From an uncultured Demequina sp. (lineage in GTDB: Bacteria; Actinomycetota; Actinomycetes; Actinomycetales; Demequinaceae): a stretch of DNA of 31,885 nucleotides. Shown piece by piece: positions 18,237-27,543 of the stretch (position 1 is its first letter; every line of letters starts with the position of its first letter). The DNA lies in assembly GCA_937925595.1 (NCBI GenBank), contig CALALQ010000500.1, positions 1 through 31,885 on the forward strand. The letters are read 5' to 3'. The notes beneath the pieces were generated by a model that saw only the letters and a list, made by a program, of their open reading frames with translations, ran no database searches and was not told the origin of the DNA. The position numbers and the translations under genes were made by a program.

Positions 18237-19873
18237 ACCTCTGCCCTCACCCTCGTCCGCAGGCGCTCGGTCGCGAGCATCACCGCAGCGGTCAGCAGCG
18301 CCAAGAGGACGGCTGCAGCAAAACCCATGCCCACATTCTCGGCGCCGGGCCGGCCGAGCAGTCGCGCGATGGCCAGCGGCAGCGTCGGTCGCTCTGGGCG
18401 GGCGACGAAGGCCGTGGCGCCGAACTCGCCCATCGCGATAGCGAAGGCAAAGCCCGCGGCGAGGGCTGTAGGGCCGCGCAGCAGGCGGAAGTCGACCGTG
18501 CGCCACACGCGCCAAGGGCTCGCGCCGAGCGTCGCGGCAGCCGCTCTGAGCCTGGGGTCAACGGCCCTCGCGGCAGGAACCAGGATGCGCACCGCGAGCG
18601 GCAGGGCAACCACGGCTTGCGCAAGGGGAACCAGCAGCCACGACGAGCGCAGGTCGATTCCCGCGATGGTGCGGTTGAGAGTCAGCAGCATGCCGAGGCC
18701 GATCACCACAGCGCTGACACCCAGCGGTCCCATGGCGAGGCCGTCGAGAGAGCTCGCCCAGCGCGGGCCGCGAGTGACCGCGGACGCGACCGCGACGGTG
18801 AGCAGCGCGGCAATGACCGCCGCGATGGTCGCGGTGACGAGCGAGTTGAGCGCCGCCTGCCACACACTCACGGGCAGCACCGCCTGTGCGGGCTGGGTGA
18901 CAAGGGCTGAGTAGTTGGCGAAGGAGTGCCCGCCGCCTGCGACGCGCAGCGATCGCTCGACGAGCGCGAAGCCGGGGAGCACGATGAGGGCCGCGAGGGC
19001 TGCGAGCACGGCGGCCATCGCCACGAGGTCGGCTCGCTTGGCGGGACGACTTCCGTCAAGCTCTCGGCCGCTTGCGGCCGTGTCGCGGCCGCGGCGGGCG
19101 CGGGCGGCAACGGCGAGTGCGGCAGCGACAAAGATCAGTTGGAGCACCGCGAGCACGGCCGCGGCGTGCAGGTCGAGGAACTGACCCACCTGCAGGTAGA
19201 TCTCGGTCTCGATGGTGCGCACGCGGGTGCCGCCAAGAACCAGCACAATGCCGAAGCTTGTGGAGCAGAACAGCAGCACCACCGCGGCCGCGGAGCCGAT
19301 GGACGGAGCGAGCGCGGGGAGCGTGACCGTGCGCCACGCGCGGAAGCGGCCAGCCCCCAGGGTGCGGGCCGCAAGCGCGGTGCCAGGGTCCAGGGACGCC
19401 CAAGCGGTGCCCACGACTCTCGCGACCACGGACACGTTGAAGAACACGAGCGCGCACACGATCGCGACCACCGATTGGTCGAGGCCCGCGAAGCCAAGGA
19501 TCCCGCGGCTCGAGAACAGCGCACTGAAGGCGGCCGCGACCACGACGGTGGGCAACACGAACGGCACTGCGACCATCGCCCTCGCGGCGATCTGGCCGCG
19601 CCAGCGCAAGCGATACAGCGCCCATGCCGCCGGCAGCCCCAAGACCAGAGATCCCGCCGTGCCCAAGGCGGCGAGTGAGACCGTGGTGACCACAGCGTCG
19701 GGCACTCCAGGGGAGGTGAGCACCTCCCACGCCGCTCCCGTGCCCGTGCCCTCGAACCCGCGCACCAGCACGGAGATCAGCGGCCAAACGAAGAAGACCG
19801 CAAGAAATGCGGCAGGCACGGCGACGACCGCCACCCACGTGAGGTGACGGCCGACGCTCGTGCCAGTGCGCAT
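18233..19873 (-). CDS. thiP: Thiamine ABC transporter permease (two fused permease halves)
   Basis: 546-aa membrane protein with about 12 hydrophobic segments in two homologous halves, each with a BPD-type loop (ALAARTLGAGRFRAWRTVTLP and RLRAAAATLGASPWRVWRTVDF) that docks the ATPase. Thiamine, ferric-iron and polyamine importers share this fused form; ThiP fits the riboswitch context. The ATG at 19873 shares its A with the thiB stop (TGATG), indicating coupled translation, so it is preferred over a GTG at 19909 inside thiB. Confidence 0.88.
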   Translation of the reverse strand: MRTGTSVGRHLTWVAVVAVPAAFLAVFFVWPLISVLVRGFEGTGTGAAWEVLTSPGVPDAVVTTVSLAALGTAGSLVLGLPAAWALYRLRWRGQIAARAMVAVPFVLPTVVVAAAFSALFSSRGILGFAGLDQSVVAIVCALVFFNVSVVARVVGTAWASLDPGTALAARTLGAGRFRAWRTVTLPALAPSIGSAAAVVLLFCSTSFGIVLVLGGTRVRTIETEIYLQVGQFLDLHAAAVLAVLQLIFVAAALAVAARARRGRDTAASGRELDGSRPAKRADLVAMAAVLAALAALIVLPGFALVERSLRVAGGGHSFANYSALVTQPAQAVLPVSVWQAALNSLVTATIAAVIAALLTVAVASAVTRGPRWASSLDGLAMGPLGVSAVVIGLGMLLTLNRTIAGIDLRSSWLLVPLAQAVVALPLAVRILVPAARAVDPRLRAAAATLGASPWRVWRTVDFRLLRGPTALAAGFAFAIAMGEFGATAFVARPERPTLPLAIARLLGRPGAENVGMGFAAAVLLALLTAAVMLATERLRTRVRAEV

Positions 19874-20925
19874 CAGGGCGCCACCACCGCCGTCCAGTCC
19901 CTGATCCACTGCTCACGGTTCGCGTCGATCTCGCTCGCCGGGAGCGTGAACGGCGCATCCGCGAGGGGCGCAAACTGCTGCCACTCGGCAGGGATCTCCG
20001 CGGAGGTGGACACGGGGTAGACGTACATGTTCTCCGGCAGGCTCGACTGGAAGGCATCGCTCAGCATCCAGTCGACAACCTGCTTGGCAGCCTCAGGGTG
20101 CTTGGCGCCGTCGAGCACACCCACGTACTCGACCTGACGGAAGCACGTGTCGAGCAGCGTGCCGGTCGTGGCCTTGCCGTCGATCACCTCCGAGGGAGGC
20201 GAGGAGGCGTAGCTCAGCACGATCGGGTGCGAGCCGCCGTAGTTGGGGGCAGAGAAGTCCGTGTAGTACGTGTCCGACCAGCTGGCGGTGACGCGCAGGT
20301 CGTTGGCCGCGAGCTGTGCCCAGTAGTCCTTCCAGCCGTCGCCCTTCGCCGCGATGGTCGCGAGCAGGAACGCAAGGCCGGGCGATGAGGTCGCGGGATT
20401 GGTGACGGAGATCAGCCCCTTGTACTCGGGCTTCACGAGGTCGTCGAAGGTCTGCGGCACCGCGATGGAGTTGTCCTCGAAGTAAGCGAGGTCATAGTTG
20501 AGGCACACATCGCTGAAGTCGATCGCGGTGAGGGCCTTCGACCCGTCGATTGCATACTTCGCGGAGTCCGCCGCTGCGGGCGCGCTCGAGGTGTACTCGA
20601 CGAATACTCCCGCGTCGAGCGCGCGGCTCGCGAAGGTGTTGTCGATGCCGTAGGCGACATCGCCAAGTGGCGCGTCCTTCGTCAGCACCAGCTGATTCAC
20701 GAGCGCACCCGCGTCACCGGGCGCCACGAAGGTGACCTCAATGCCGGTGGCCGCCTCGAAATCGGCGACCACAGCGTCGGGCACACTGAAACTGTCGTGG
20801 GTGACGACGGTGACCTTGGTGTCCGTGGGTGAGCCGGATGCTCCTGGGGTTTCCGGAGACTGGCTGCAGGCCGCGAGGGCCAGGGTGATGATTGCGGCTG
20901 TCGCCGCGGTGCGCACAATGCGCAT
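19873..20925 (-). CDS. thiB: Thiamine-binding lipoprotein of ABC transporter
   Basis: 350 aa. A signal sequence with lipobox LALAAC (Cys20) indicates lipid anchoring outside the membrane. The mature part is a type II periplasmic-binding fold: VTVVTHDSFSVPDAVVADFEAATGIEV, then DVAYGIDNTFASRALDAGVF and later YPVSTSAEIPAEWQQFAPL, all typical of ThiB/TbpA. It captures thiamine (or TMP/TPP) for ThiPQ. It is the first gene of thiB-thiP-thiQ, directly after the TPP riboswitch. GGGAGG lies 8 bp before the ATG, inside a sequestering hairpin. Confidence 0.92.
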   Translation of the reverse strand: MRIVRTAATAAIITLALAACSQSPETPGASGSPTDTKVTVVTHDSFSVPDAVVADFEAATGIEVTFVAPGDAGALVNQLVLTKDAPLGDVAYGIDNTFASRALDAGVFVEYTSSAPAAADSAKYAIDGSKALTAIDFSDVCLNYDLAYFEDNSIAVPQTFDDLVKPEYKGLISVTNPATSSPGLAFLLATIAAKGDGWKDYWAQLAANDLRVTASWSDTYYTDFSAPNYGGSHPIVLSYASSPPSEVIDGKATTGTLLDTCFRQVEYVGVLDGAKHPEAAKQVVDWMLSDAFQSSLPENMYVYPVSTSAEIPAEWQQFAPLADAPFTLPASEIDANREQWIRDWTAVVAP

Positions 20926-20933
20926 GGGTGTTT

Positions 20934-20951
20934 CCTCCCTGTCATAGGAGG
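20934..20951 (-). promoter_or_regulatory. Hairpin masking the thiB ribosome-binding site
   Basis: CCTCC (minus strand 20951-20947) can pair with GGAGG of the thiB RBS (20938-20934) across an 8-nt loop. It lies just after the TPP aptamer, so TPP binding probably blocks translation rather than transcription. Confidence 0.6.
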
Positions 20952-20961
20952 GGACGAGACT

Positions 20962-21053
20962 CGACTCCCTACGCCGGTGCGAGCCGGATCAGGTTCGAGG
21001 GTCTGCGGCTGGTCCGCACTCTCAGCGCCCTTTGATCTGGCGCTCCCCTGTCG
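20962..21053 (-). ncRNA. TPP (THI-element) riboswitch
   Basis: The minus strand shows all conserved TPP aptamer parts in order: closing helix P1 (CGAC at 21053-21050 with GTCG at 20965-20962), GGGGAGC, the GCTGAGAG loop, then GAACCTGATCCGG, and a final GCGTAGGGAG. It stands 37 bp upstream of thiB and controls thiamine import by TPP level. Confidence 0.96.
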
Positions 21054-21076
21054 TGTCCTGTCAGCCTAGCGTGCCA

Positions 21077-21238
21077 CTACTCGCAGGCCCAACCGTCTTT
21101 GTCGCGGTCGAGGTGCCGGTTCTCGTTGTAGAGCCTCGCCGAGACCTTCGTGGTCTTCTTGAGACCGTTCTTCTTCTTGCCTTTGACCTTGTTCACCGTG
21201 GTCTTGCTCTTGGCGACGCCGCCCGTTCGCAACCACAT
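21077..21238 (-). pseudogene. Excalibur-domain fragment, 5' truncated
   Basis: 53 codons ending in LYNENRHLDRDKDGWACE, the calcium-binding DxDxDG signature of the excalibur domain found at the C-terminus of secreted nucleases and surface proteins. The preceding GGVAKSKTTVNKVKG matches the middle of the domain, but the usual N-terminal Cys segment and signal peptide are missing. The frame meets a stop within 40 bp upstream, and palindromic element A begins only 6 bp before the ATG. It is most likely the remnant of a longer gene cut by the adjacent element; a functional mini-protein is less likely. Confidence 0.65.
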
Positions 21239-21243
21239 GTGCG

Positions 21244-21304
21244 CTGTAAGTGGATCTCGGCGGATGAGGCGTCAAGTCCCGCCGGGATCCACTCACAGGA
21301 CGCT
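21244..21304. repeat. 61-bp palindromic element, copy A
   Basis: It begins CTGTAAGTGGATCTCGGCGG and ends ATCCACTCACAGGACGCT. The outer 20 bp or so at each end match copy B (22259-22319) and the length is the same, while the middle differs. The two ends are themselves inverted repeats. It lies between the excalibur fragment and the DUF559 gene. Confidence 0.9.
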
Positions 21305-21355
21305 TATCCACAGAACGCCAGCGAGATTTAGCGCGCTCCGGTTCGCTGGTACTCC

Positions 21356-22264
21356 ATGACGGGACGACGCTGGAGAGACCTGGGCGAGTGGCTGCGGCAA
21401 CAGCAGCGCCCGGTTCGTCGTGCCGACCTCGAGTCCCGATGGACGCAGTGGAGCGTCAGGGAGGCAATCGCGCACGGCGTCGCGGTGAGGATGCTGCCCG
21501 GGATCGTCGCCGCGGCAGAGTGCGCGCGGGACGCGCGTGTGCGGGGACTCGCGCTGAACCTGTGGCACCCCGATCTGCTGGTCACGGGCCGCCTCGCGCT
21601 GCACCTCTTCCGGCCCACGCTTGAGGTGCCTGGAACAGCGCTCGCGGTGGTCCCCAGTGGCATCCGTCTTGCCGCGAGCGACTGGGTCACGGTGCTGCAG
21701 CGAGGTCCGGTCATGGAGCGACGGCGCGCCAATGGGGTGTGGTGTGTGTCGCCGGCGAGGGCGCTTATCGATGCGTGGCACGGAGCCCCGAGGCGCGACG
21801 CCGAGGAGTCTGTGTACCAGGCACTATGGGTCGGAGTGTGCACCGCGCCCGAGGCGTTGCGAGAACTTGAGGCCATGCCGCGGGTGGGACGTCGTCGCCA
21901 GCTCACGAACCTTTTGCTGAAGTTCACGCAGGGCGCCACATCGCCTCTTGAGGTGTACGCGAGAGAGAAAGTCTTTGTTGGAGCAGAGTGGACTGAGCTC
22001 GAGTGGCAGGCGACGCTCGAAACCGAGGGGTCGAGGCGTCGGCCCGATGCCCTGCACCGCAAGGCGAGGGTGGTCATCGAGTTTGACGGCGTGCGCTGGC
22101 ACGGTTCGCCCGAGTCACGTGAGCGCGACCGTCTGAGGGATGTGGAACTTTCGGCGCTTGGCTACATGACGCTGCGGTTCACATTTGCCGACTTGCGCAA
22201 CCGACCGGACTGGTGCCGTCAGATGGTTCGGGCTGCGATCCGTCACCGCGCCAGCAAGCTGTGA
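21356..22264 (+). CDS. DUF559 / Vsr-like endonuclease-domain protein with AbiEi-like N-terminus
   Basis: 302 aa. The C-terminus (about 205-302) has the DUF559 pattern related to Vsr and PD-(D/E)xK nucleases: RRPDAL (P230-D231), VVIEFDG (E242, D244), H249, then RDVELSALGYMTLRFTFADL. The N-terminal 180 residues look like the winged-HTH and linker region often fused to DUF559 in actinobacterial AbiEi-like proteins. There is no signal peptide. No clear RBS precedes the ATG; a 7-bp hairpin (21318-21324 with 21343-21349) lies there instead. The stop codon sits inside palindromic element B. DNA cleavage is an inference from the fold; biological targets are unknown. Confidence 0.85.
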   Translation: MTGRRWRDLGEWLRQQQRPVRRADLESRWTQWSVREAIAHGVAVRMLPGIVAAAECARDARVRGLALNLWHPDLLVTGRLALHLFRPTLEVPGTALAVVPSGIRLAASDWVTVLQRGPVMERRRANGVWCVSPARALIDAWHGAPRRDAEESVYQALWVGVCTAPEALRELEAMPRVGRRRQLTNLLLKFTQGATSPLEVYAREKVFVGAEWTELEWQATLETEGSRRRPDALHRKARVVIEFDGVRWHGSPESRERDRLRDVELSALGYMTLRFTFADLRNRPDWCRQMVRAAIRHRASKL

Positions 22265-22319
22265 GTGGATCTCGGCGGAATCGGGCCCCAGATCCGCAGG
22301 AATCCACTCACAGGACGCT
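22259..22319. repeat. 61-bp palindromic element, copy B
   Basis: Same length and orientation as copy A. The ends CTGTGAGTGGAT and ATCCACTCACAG form a 12-bp perfect inverted repeat, extended to 17 of 21 paired positions. It contains the stop codon of the DUF559 gene and reaches into the dcd stop codon, so it could also act as a two-way terminator for these convergent genes. Confidence 0.9.
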
Positions 22320-22893
22320 ACACGTCCGTGCGATGGAAGTTCTGGAAGGACTTCGACGCCGTGGGGCCGCGCTGGCCGCGGTAGCGCGAGCCGTACTTCG
22401 CCGAGCCGTAGGGGTTCTCCGCCGGCGAGGACAGCTGGAAGAAGCACAACTGACCAATCTTCATTCCGGGCCACAGGTTGATCGGCAGCGTCGCGGTGTT
22501 GGACAGCTCAAGCGTCACATTGCCCTCGAACCCGGGGTCGATGAACCCGGCCGTCGAGTGAGTGAGCAGCCCAAGGCGACCCAGCGAGGACTTGCCTTCG
22601 AGACGAGCCGCCACATCGTCGGGCAGAGTCACCGACTCAAAGGTGGAGCCAAGAACGAACTCGCCAGGGTGCAAAACAAAAGGCCCTTCGGAGCCCACGT
22701 CAACGAGCCGGGTGAGCTGCGCCTGCTCCGCGGCGGGGTCAATCGCCGCGTACTTGTGGTTGTCGAAGACCCGGAAGAACTTGTCGAGGCGCACGTCGAT
22801 CGACGACGGCTGAATCATCTCGGGGTCGTAGGGGTCGAGCTTCACGCGGCCTGCGTTGATCTGGGCAAGGATGTCGCGGTCGGAGAGGAGCAT
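22318..22893 (-). CDS. dcd: dCTP deaminase, probably bifunctional (dCTP deaminase/dUTPase)
   Basis: 191-aa trimeric dUTPase-fold enzyme that makes dUMP for thymidylate synthesis. It starts MLLSDRDI and carries [10 protein letters not shown], the active-site stretch [25 protein letters not shown], and the end [29 protein letters not shown] resembles the M. tuberculosis enzyme, which both deaminates dCTP and removes pyrophosphate, rather than E. coli Dcd, so direct dCTP to dUMP conversion is likely. The ATG at 22893 gives the common family start; a GTG two codons upstream is the alternative. It complements nrdAB in dNTP supply. Confidence 0.95.
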   Translation of the reverse strand: MLLSDRDILAQINAGRVKLDPYDPEMIQPSSIDVRLDKFFRVFDNHKYAAIDPAAEQAQLTRLVDVGSEGPFVLHPGEFVLGSTFESVTLPDDVAARLEGKSSLGRLGLLTHSTAGFIDPGFEGNVTLELSNTATLPINLWPGMKIGQLCFFQLSSPAENPYGSAKYGSRYRGQRGPTASKSFQNFHRTDV

Positions 22894-22954
22894 GCGCACA
22901 ACCTACCGTCTTCGTGCCCTCCTCGCCCGGGCGTCGGGCCGGTGCGATTTCCAT

Positions 22955-22985
22955 AACGTTTCGGTCAATCGGTCGCAACGTTTCG
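22955..22985. promoter_or_regulatory. Tandem LacI-type operator-like sites before the cellobiose phosphorylase gene
   Basis: AACGTTTCG occurs at 22955-22963 and 22977-22985, 22 bp apart (two helix turns). Each is a partial palindrome around AACGTT, similar to the CGAAACGTTTCG class of LacI-family operators that control sugar genes in actinobacteria. The regulator gene is not in the window. Confidence 0.5.
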
Positions 22986-23041
22986 ACTTTTCGCACTAGT
23001 CTTGGCCAAGTTGCACTTCACCATTCCCAGGAAGGGATGCC

Positions 23042-25465
23042 ATGCAGTTCGGTCACTTCGACGACGAAGCCCGCGAATACGTCATCACGACGCCACACAC
23101 GCCCTACCCGTGGATCAACTACCTGGGCGCCCAAGACTTCTTTGGACTGGTTTCGCATACGGCTGGCGGTTACTGCTTCTATCGCGACGCGAAGATGCGT
23201 CGCCTCACGCGCTACCGATACAACAACATTCCTGTCGACGACGGCGGTCGCTACTTCTCCATCAACGATGGCGGAGACGTGTGGAGCCCCTCCTACCGTC
23301 CCTACAAGAAGGACCTCGACCACTTCGAGACGCGCCACGGCATGGGCTACACCCGCATCACCGGCGAGCGCGGCGGCCTTGAGGCGTCCGTGCTGCTGTT
23401 TGTGCCCGTGGACATCAACGCGGAGATCCACCAGGTCACACTGACCAACAAGTCCAACGCCGCCAAGAACGTCCAGTTGTTCAGCTTCATCGAGTTCTGC
23501 CTGTGGAACGCCGAGGACGACCAGACCAACTACCAGCGCAACCTGTCGATCGGTGAGGTCGAGGTCGAAGACGGCGCGATCTATCACAAGACCGAGTACC
23601 GCGAGCGTCGCGACCACTACGCGGTCTACGCGGTGAACGCTCCGATCGCCGGCTTCGACACAGACCGCGACGCCTTCTTGGGATTCGGCAACGGCTTCCA
23701 CGAGGCCGCCGTCCCACACGCTGGCAAGGCCACCAACTCGGTCGCGTCCGGCTGGTACCCGATCGGCTCGCACCAGCTCGACGTCTCGCTTGCGCCCGGC
23801 GAGTCTCGCCAGTACACCTTCATCCTGGGTTACCTCGAGAACCCGGCCGACGCTAAGTGGGAGGCTCCCTCCGTCGTCAACAAGTCTGGGGCTAGGCAGC
23901 TGCTGGCCAAGTTCGCGACGAACGAGGCCACGGACGCCGAGTTCGCCAAGCTCAACGAGTACTGGGACAACCTGCTCGGCTCCTACACGGTCGAGTCCGG
24001 TGACGACAAGCTCAACCGGATGGTGAACATCTGGAACCAGTACCAGTGCATGGTCACGTACAACATGTCGCGTTCTGCCTCGTACTTCGAGACCGGAATC
24101 GGCCGTGGCATGGGCTTCCGCGACTCCAACCAGGACCTGCTGGGCTTTGTGCACCTGGTTCCGGAGCGCGCTCGCGAGCGCATCATCGACATCGCGTCCA
24201 CGCAGTTCGAGGACGGCTCCGCGTACCACCAGTACCAGCCGCTCACGAAGCGCGGAAACAACGCGATCGGCTCCGGCTTCAACGATGACCCGCTGTGGCT
24301 CATCGCCGGTGTTGCGGCGTACATCAAGGAGACCGGCGACTTCGCGATCCTCGACGAGCTGGTGCCGTTCGACAACGACGAGTCCAAGGCGACGTCGCTC
24401 ATGGACCACCTCAAGCGTTCGTTCGACCACCCGCTCAACAACATGGGTCCCCACGGCCTGCCGCTCATCGGCCGCGCCGACTGGAACGACTGCCTGAACC
24501 TCAACTGCTTCTCCACCACTCCCGGTGAGTCCTTCCAGACCACGGAGAACCAGTCCGGTGGCGTCGCGGAGTCGGTGTTCATCGCGGGCATGTTCTGCGC
24601 GATCGGCCCCGACTACGCCGCTCTTGCCCGACGCCGTGGAGACGAGGCAGAGGCCCAGCGGGCCGAGGCCGCGGTCGAGGCGATGCGCAAGGCAGTCGTA
24701 GACCACGGCTGGGACGGCGAGTGGTTCCGCCGCGCGTACGACTACTACGGCAACCCGGTTGGCTCCAAGGAGAACGAGGACGGCCAGATCTGGATCGAGC
24801 CCCAGGGCTACTGCATCATGGGCGGCGTCGGCATCGAGGACGGCAAGGCGATCCAGGCCCTCGACTCGGTGCGAGAGCGTCTCAACACCCCGCACGGCAT
24901 CGTGCTGCTCAACCCCGCGTTCAAGGAGTACCACGTCGAGTACGGCGAGGTGACGAGCTACCCGCCGGGCTACAAGGAGAACGCTGGCATCTTCTGCCAC
25001 AACAACCCGTGGGTCATCATCGCGGAGACCATCGTGGGACGCCCCGAGTACGCGTGGGAGTACTACAAGCAGATCACCCCGGCCTACCGCGAGGAGATCT
25101 CGGAGATCCACCGCCTCGAGCCCTATGTGTACGCGCAGATGATCGCCGGCAAGGACGCCTCGCGTCACGGCGAGGCGAAGAACTCGTGGCTCACGGGTAC
25201 CGCCTCGTGGAACTTCGTGGCGATCTCCCAGTACCTGCTGGGTGTGCGCCCTGACTACGACGGCCTCGTCGTTGACCCGTGCATCGGCGCTGAGGTTGGC
25301 GAGTTCACCGTCCGCCGTCAGGTGCGCGGCGCCACGTACAACATTCGCGTCACCGCGACGGGCGCCAAGGGCGCGAAGCTCACGGTGAACGGCGAGCCCA
25401 TCGAAGGCAACACCGTCCCCTACGCCGAGCCGGGCTCGGTGGTGGAGGTCGTCGCCTCGCTGTAA
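23042..25465 (+). CDS. cbp: Cellobiose phosphorylase (GH94)
   Basis: 807-aa cytoplasmic enzyme that splits cellobiose with phosphate into glucose-1-phosphate and glucose, saving ATP. The start [20 protein letters not shown] and long stretches such as [18 protein letters not shown] and [20 protein letters not shown] closely follow the Cellulomonas gilvus enzyme as I remember it. The catalytic (alpha/alpha)6 barrel contains [12 protein letters not shown] with D480 and D483; family data place the general acid at the WND Asp. There is no signal peptide. AGGAAGGG (23029-23036) precedes the ATG. LacI-type sites upstream suggest induction by cellobiose. Cellodextrin or other GH94 specificities are less likely given the similarity. 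Confidence 0.96.
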   Translation: MQFGHFDDEAREYVITTPHTPYPWINYLGAQDFFGLVSHTAGGYCFYRDAKMRRLTRYRYNNIPVDDGGRYFSINDGGDVWSPSYRPYKKDLDHFETRHGMGYTRITGERGGLEASVLLFVPVDINAEIHQVTLTNKSNAAKNVQLFSFIEFCLWNAEDDQTNYQRNLSIGEVEVEDGAIYHKTEYRERRDHYAVYAVNAPIAGFDTDRDAFLGFGNGFHEAAVPHAGKATNSVASGWYPIGSHQLDVSLAPGESRQYTFILGYLENPADAKWEAPSVVNKSGARQLLAKFATNEATDAEFAKLNEYWDNLLGSYTVESGDDKLNRMVNIWNQYQCMVTYNMSRSASYFETGIGRGMGFRDSNQDLLGFVHLVPERARERIIDIASTQFEDGSAYHQYQPLTKRGNNAIGSGFNDDPLWLIAGVAAYIKETGDFAILDELVPFDNDESKATSLMDHLKRSFDHPLNNMGPHGLPLIGRADWNDCLNLNCFSTTPGESFQTTENQSGGVAESVFIAGMFCAIGPDYAALARRRGDEAEAQRAEAAVEAMRKAVVDHGWDGEWFRRAYDYYGNPVGSKENEDGQIWIEPQGYCIMGGVGIEDGKAIQALDSVRERLNTPHGIVLLNPAFKEYHVEYGEVTSYPPGYKENAGIFCHNNPWVIIAETIVGRPEYAWEYYKQITPAYREEISEIHRLEPYVYAQMIAGKDASRHGEAKNSWLTGTASWNFVAISQYLLGVRPDYDGLVVDPCIGAEVGEFTVRRQVRGATYNIRVTATGAKGAKLTVNGEPIEGNTVPYAEPGSVVEVVASL

Positions 25466-25473
25466 GGACTTGC

Positions 25474-25523
25474 GCAGGGCCGGCGGCTGGGGGGGGCGGC
25501 AGCCGGCCCTGCGTTCTCCTTTT
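25474..25523 (+). terminator. Terminator of the cellobiose phosphorylase gene
   Basis: 11-bp perfect stem (25474-25484 with 25502-25512) followed by a T-rich run (25513-25523), 9 bp after the stop codon. Confidence 0.88.
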
Positions 25524-25584
25524 GTGCACAGAAGGGACGTGTGGCCCAGGCCCGACGCTGTGGCTGGGCTACCATCGTCGGATA

Positions 25585-25612
25585 CCTCCGCGATGGCGGG
25601 GGCTTTTTCTTT
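25585..25612 (+). terminator. Terminator-like hairpin in the leader of the Gre-like gene
   Basis: 7-bp stem (25585-25591 with 25596-25602, one G-U pair), GATG loop, then CTTTTTCTTT. The RBS GAGGAG (25613-25618) follows at once. It is a possible attenuator, or a second terminator for the upstream gene. Confidence 0.65.
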
Positions 25613-25624
25613 GAGGAGTACGTC

Positions 25625-27375
<1,751 letters not shown>

Positions 27376-27396
27376 CCCCAGCGTCGGGCATAGGTC

Positions 27397-27426
27397 TTGA
27401 CAGGATGTCCAGTTTGCCGGAATCCT
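27397..27426 (+). promoter_or_regulatory. Possible promoter of the GH43-like gene
   Basis: A consensus -35 TTGACA (27397-27402) lies 141 bp before the ATG. The -10 near 27421-27426 is poor, so this is tentative. Confidence 0.3.
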
Positions 27427-27496
27427 CTGTGGTGCCGACGCTGAAGTCGACCGAGTTGCGCAGAGGGGCTCAGTCGTCGGTACAGCGGACGGCTCG

Positions 27497-27515
27497 CTCC
27501 TGCCACCGGCAGGAG
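27497..27515. other. Perfect 8-bp hairpin between gdhA and the GH43-like gene
   Basis: CTCCTGCC-ACC-GGCAGGAG. No T-run follows. It could be a weak terminator of gdhA or a leader structure of the next gene. The rest of this 168-bp gap shows only the tentative promoter. Confidence 0.6.
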
Positions 27516-27543
27516 GGATCACCTCTGCACACAGGAGTCAACG

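Noticed and set aside
21066..21311. 81-codon minus-strand frame next to the TPP riboswitch
   Set aside because: Its product is a Gln/Arg/Glu-rich shadow. The frame shifted by one base gives the recognisable excalibur domain ending at 21077.
27511..27529. Sequence GGATCACCTCTG resembling the 3' end of 16S rRNA
   Set aside because: Only about 11 bases match and no other rRNA sequence surrounds it; coincidence.
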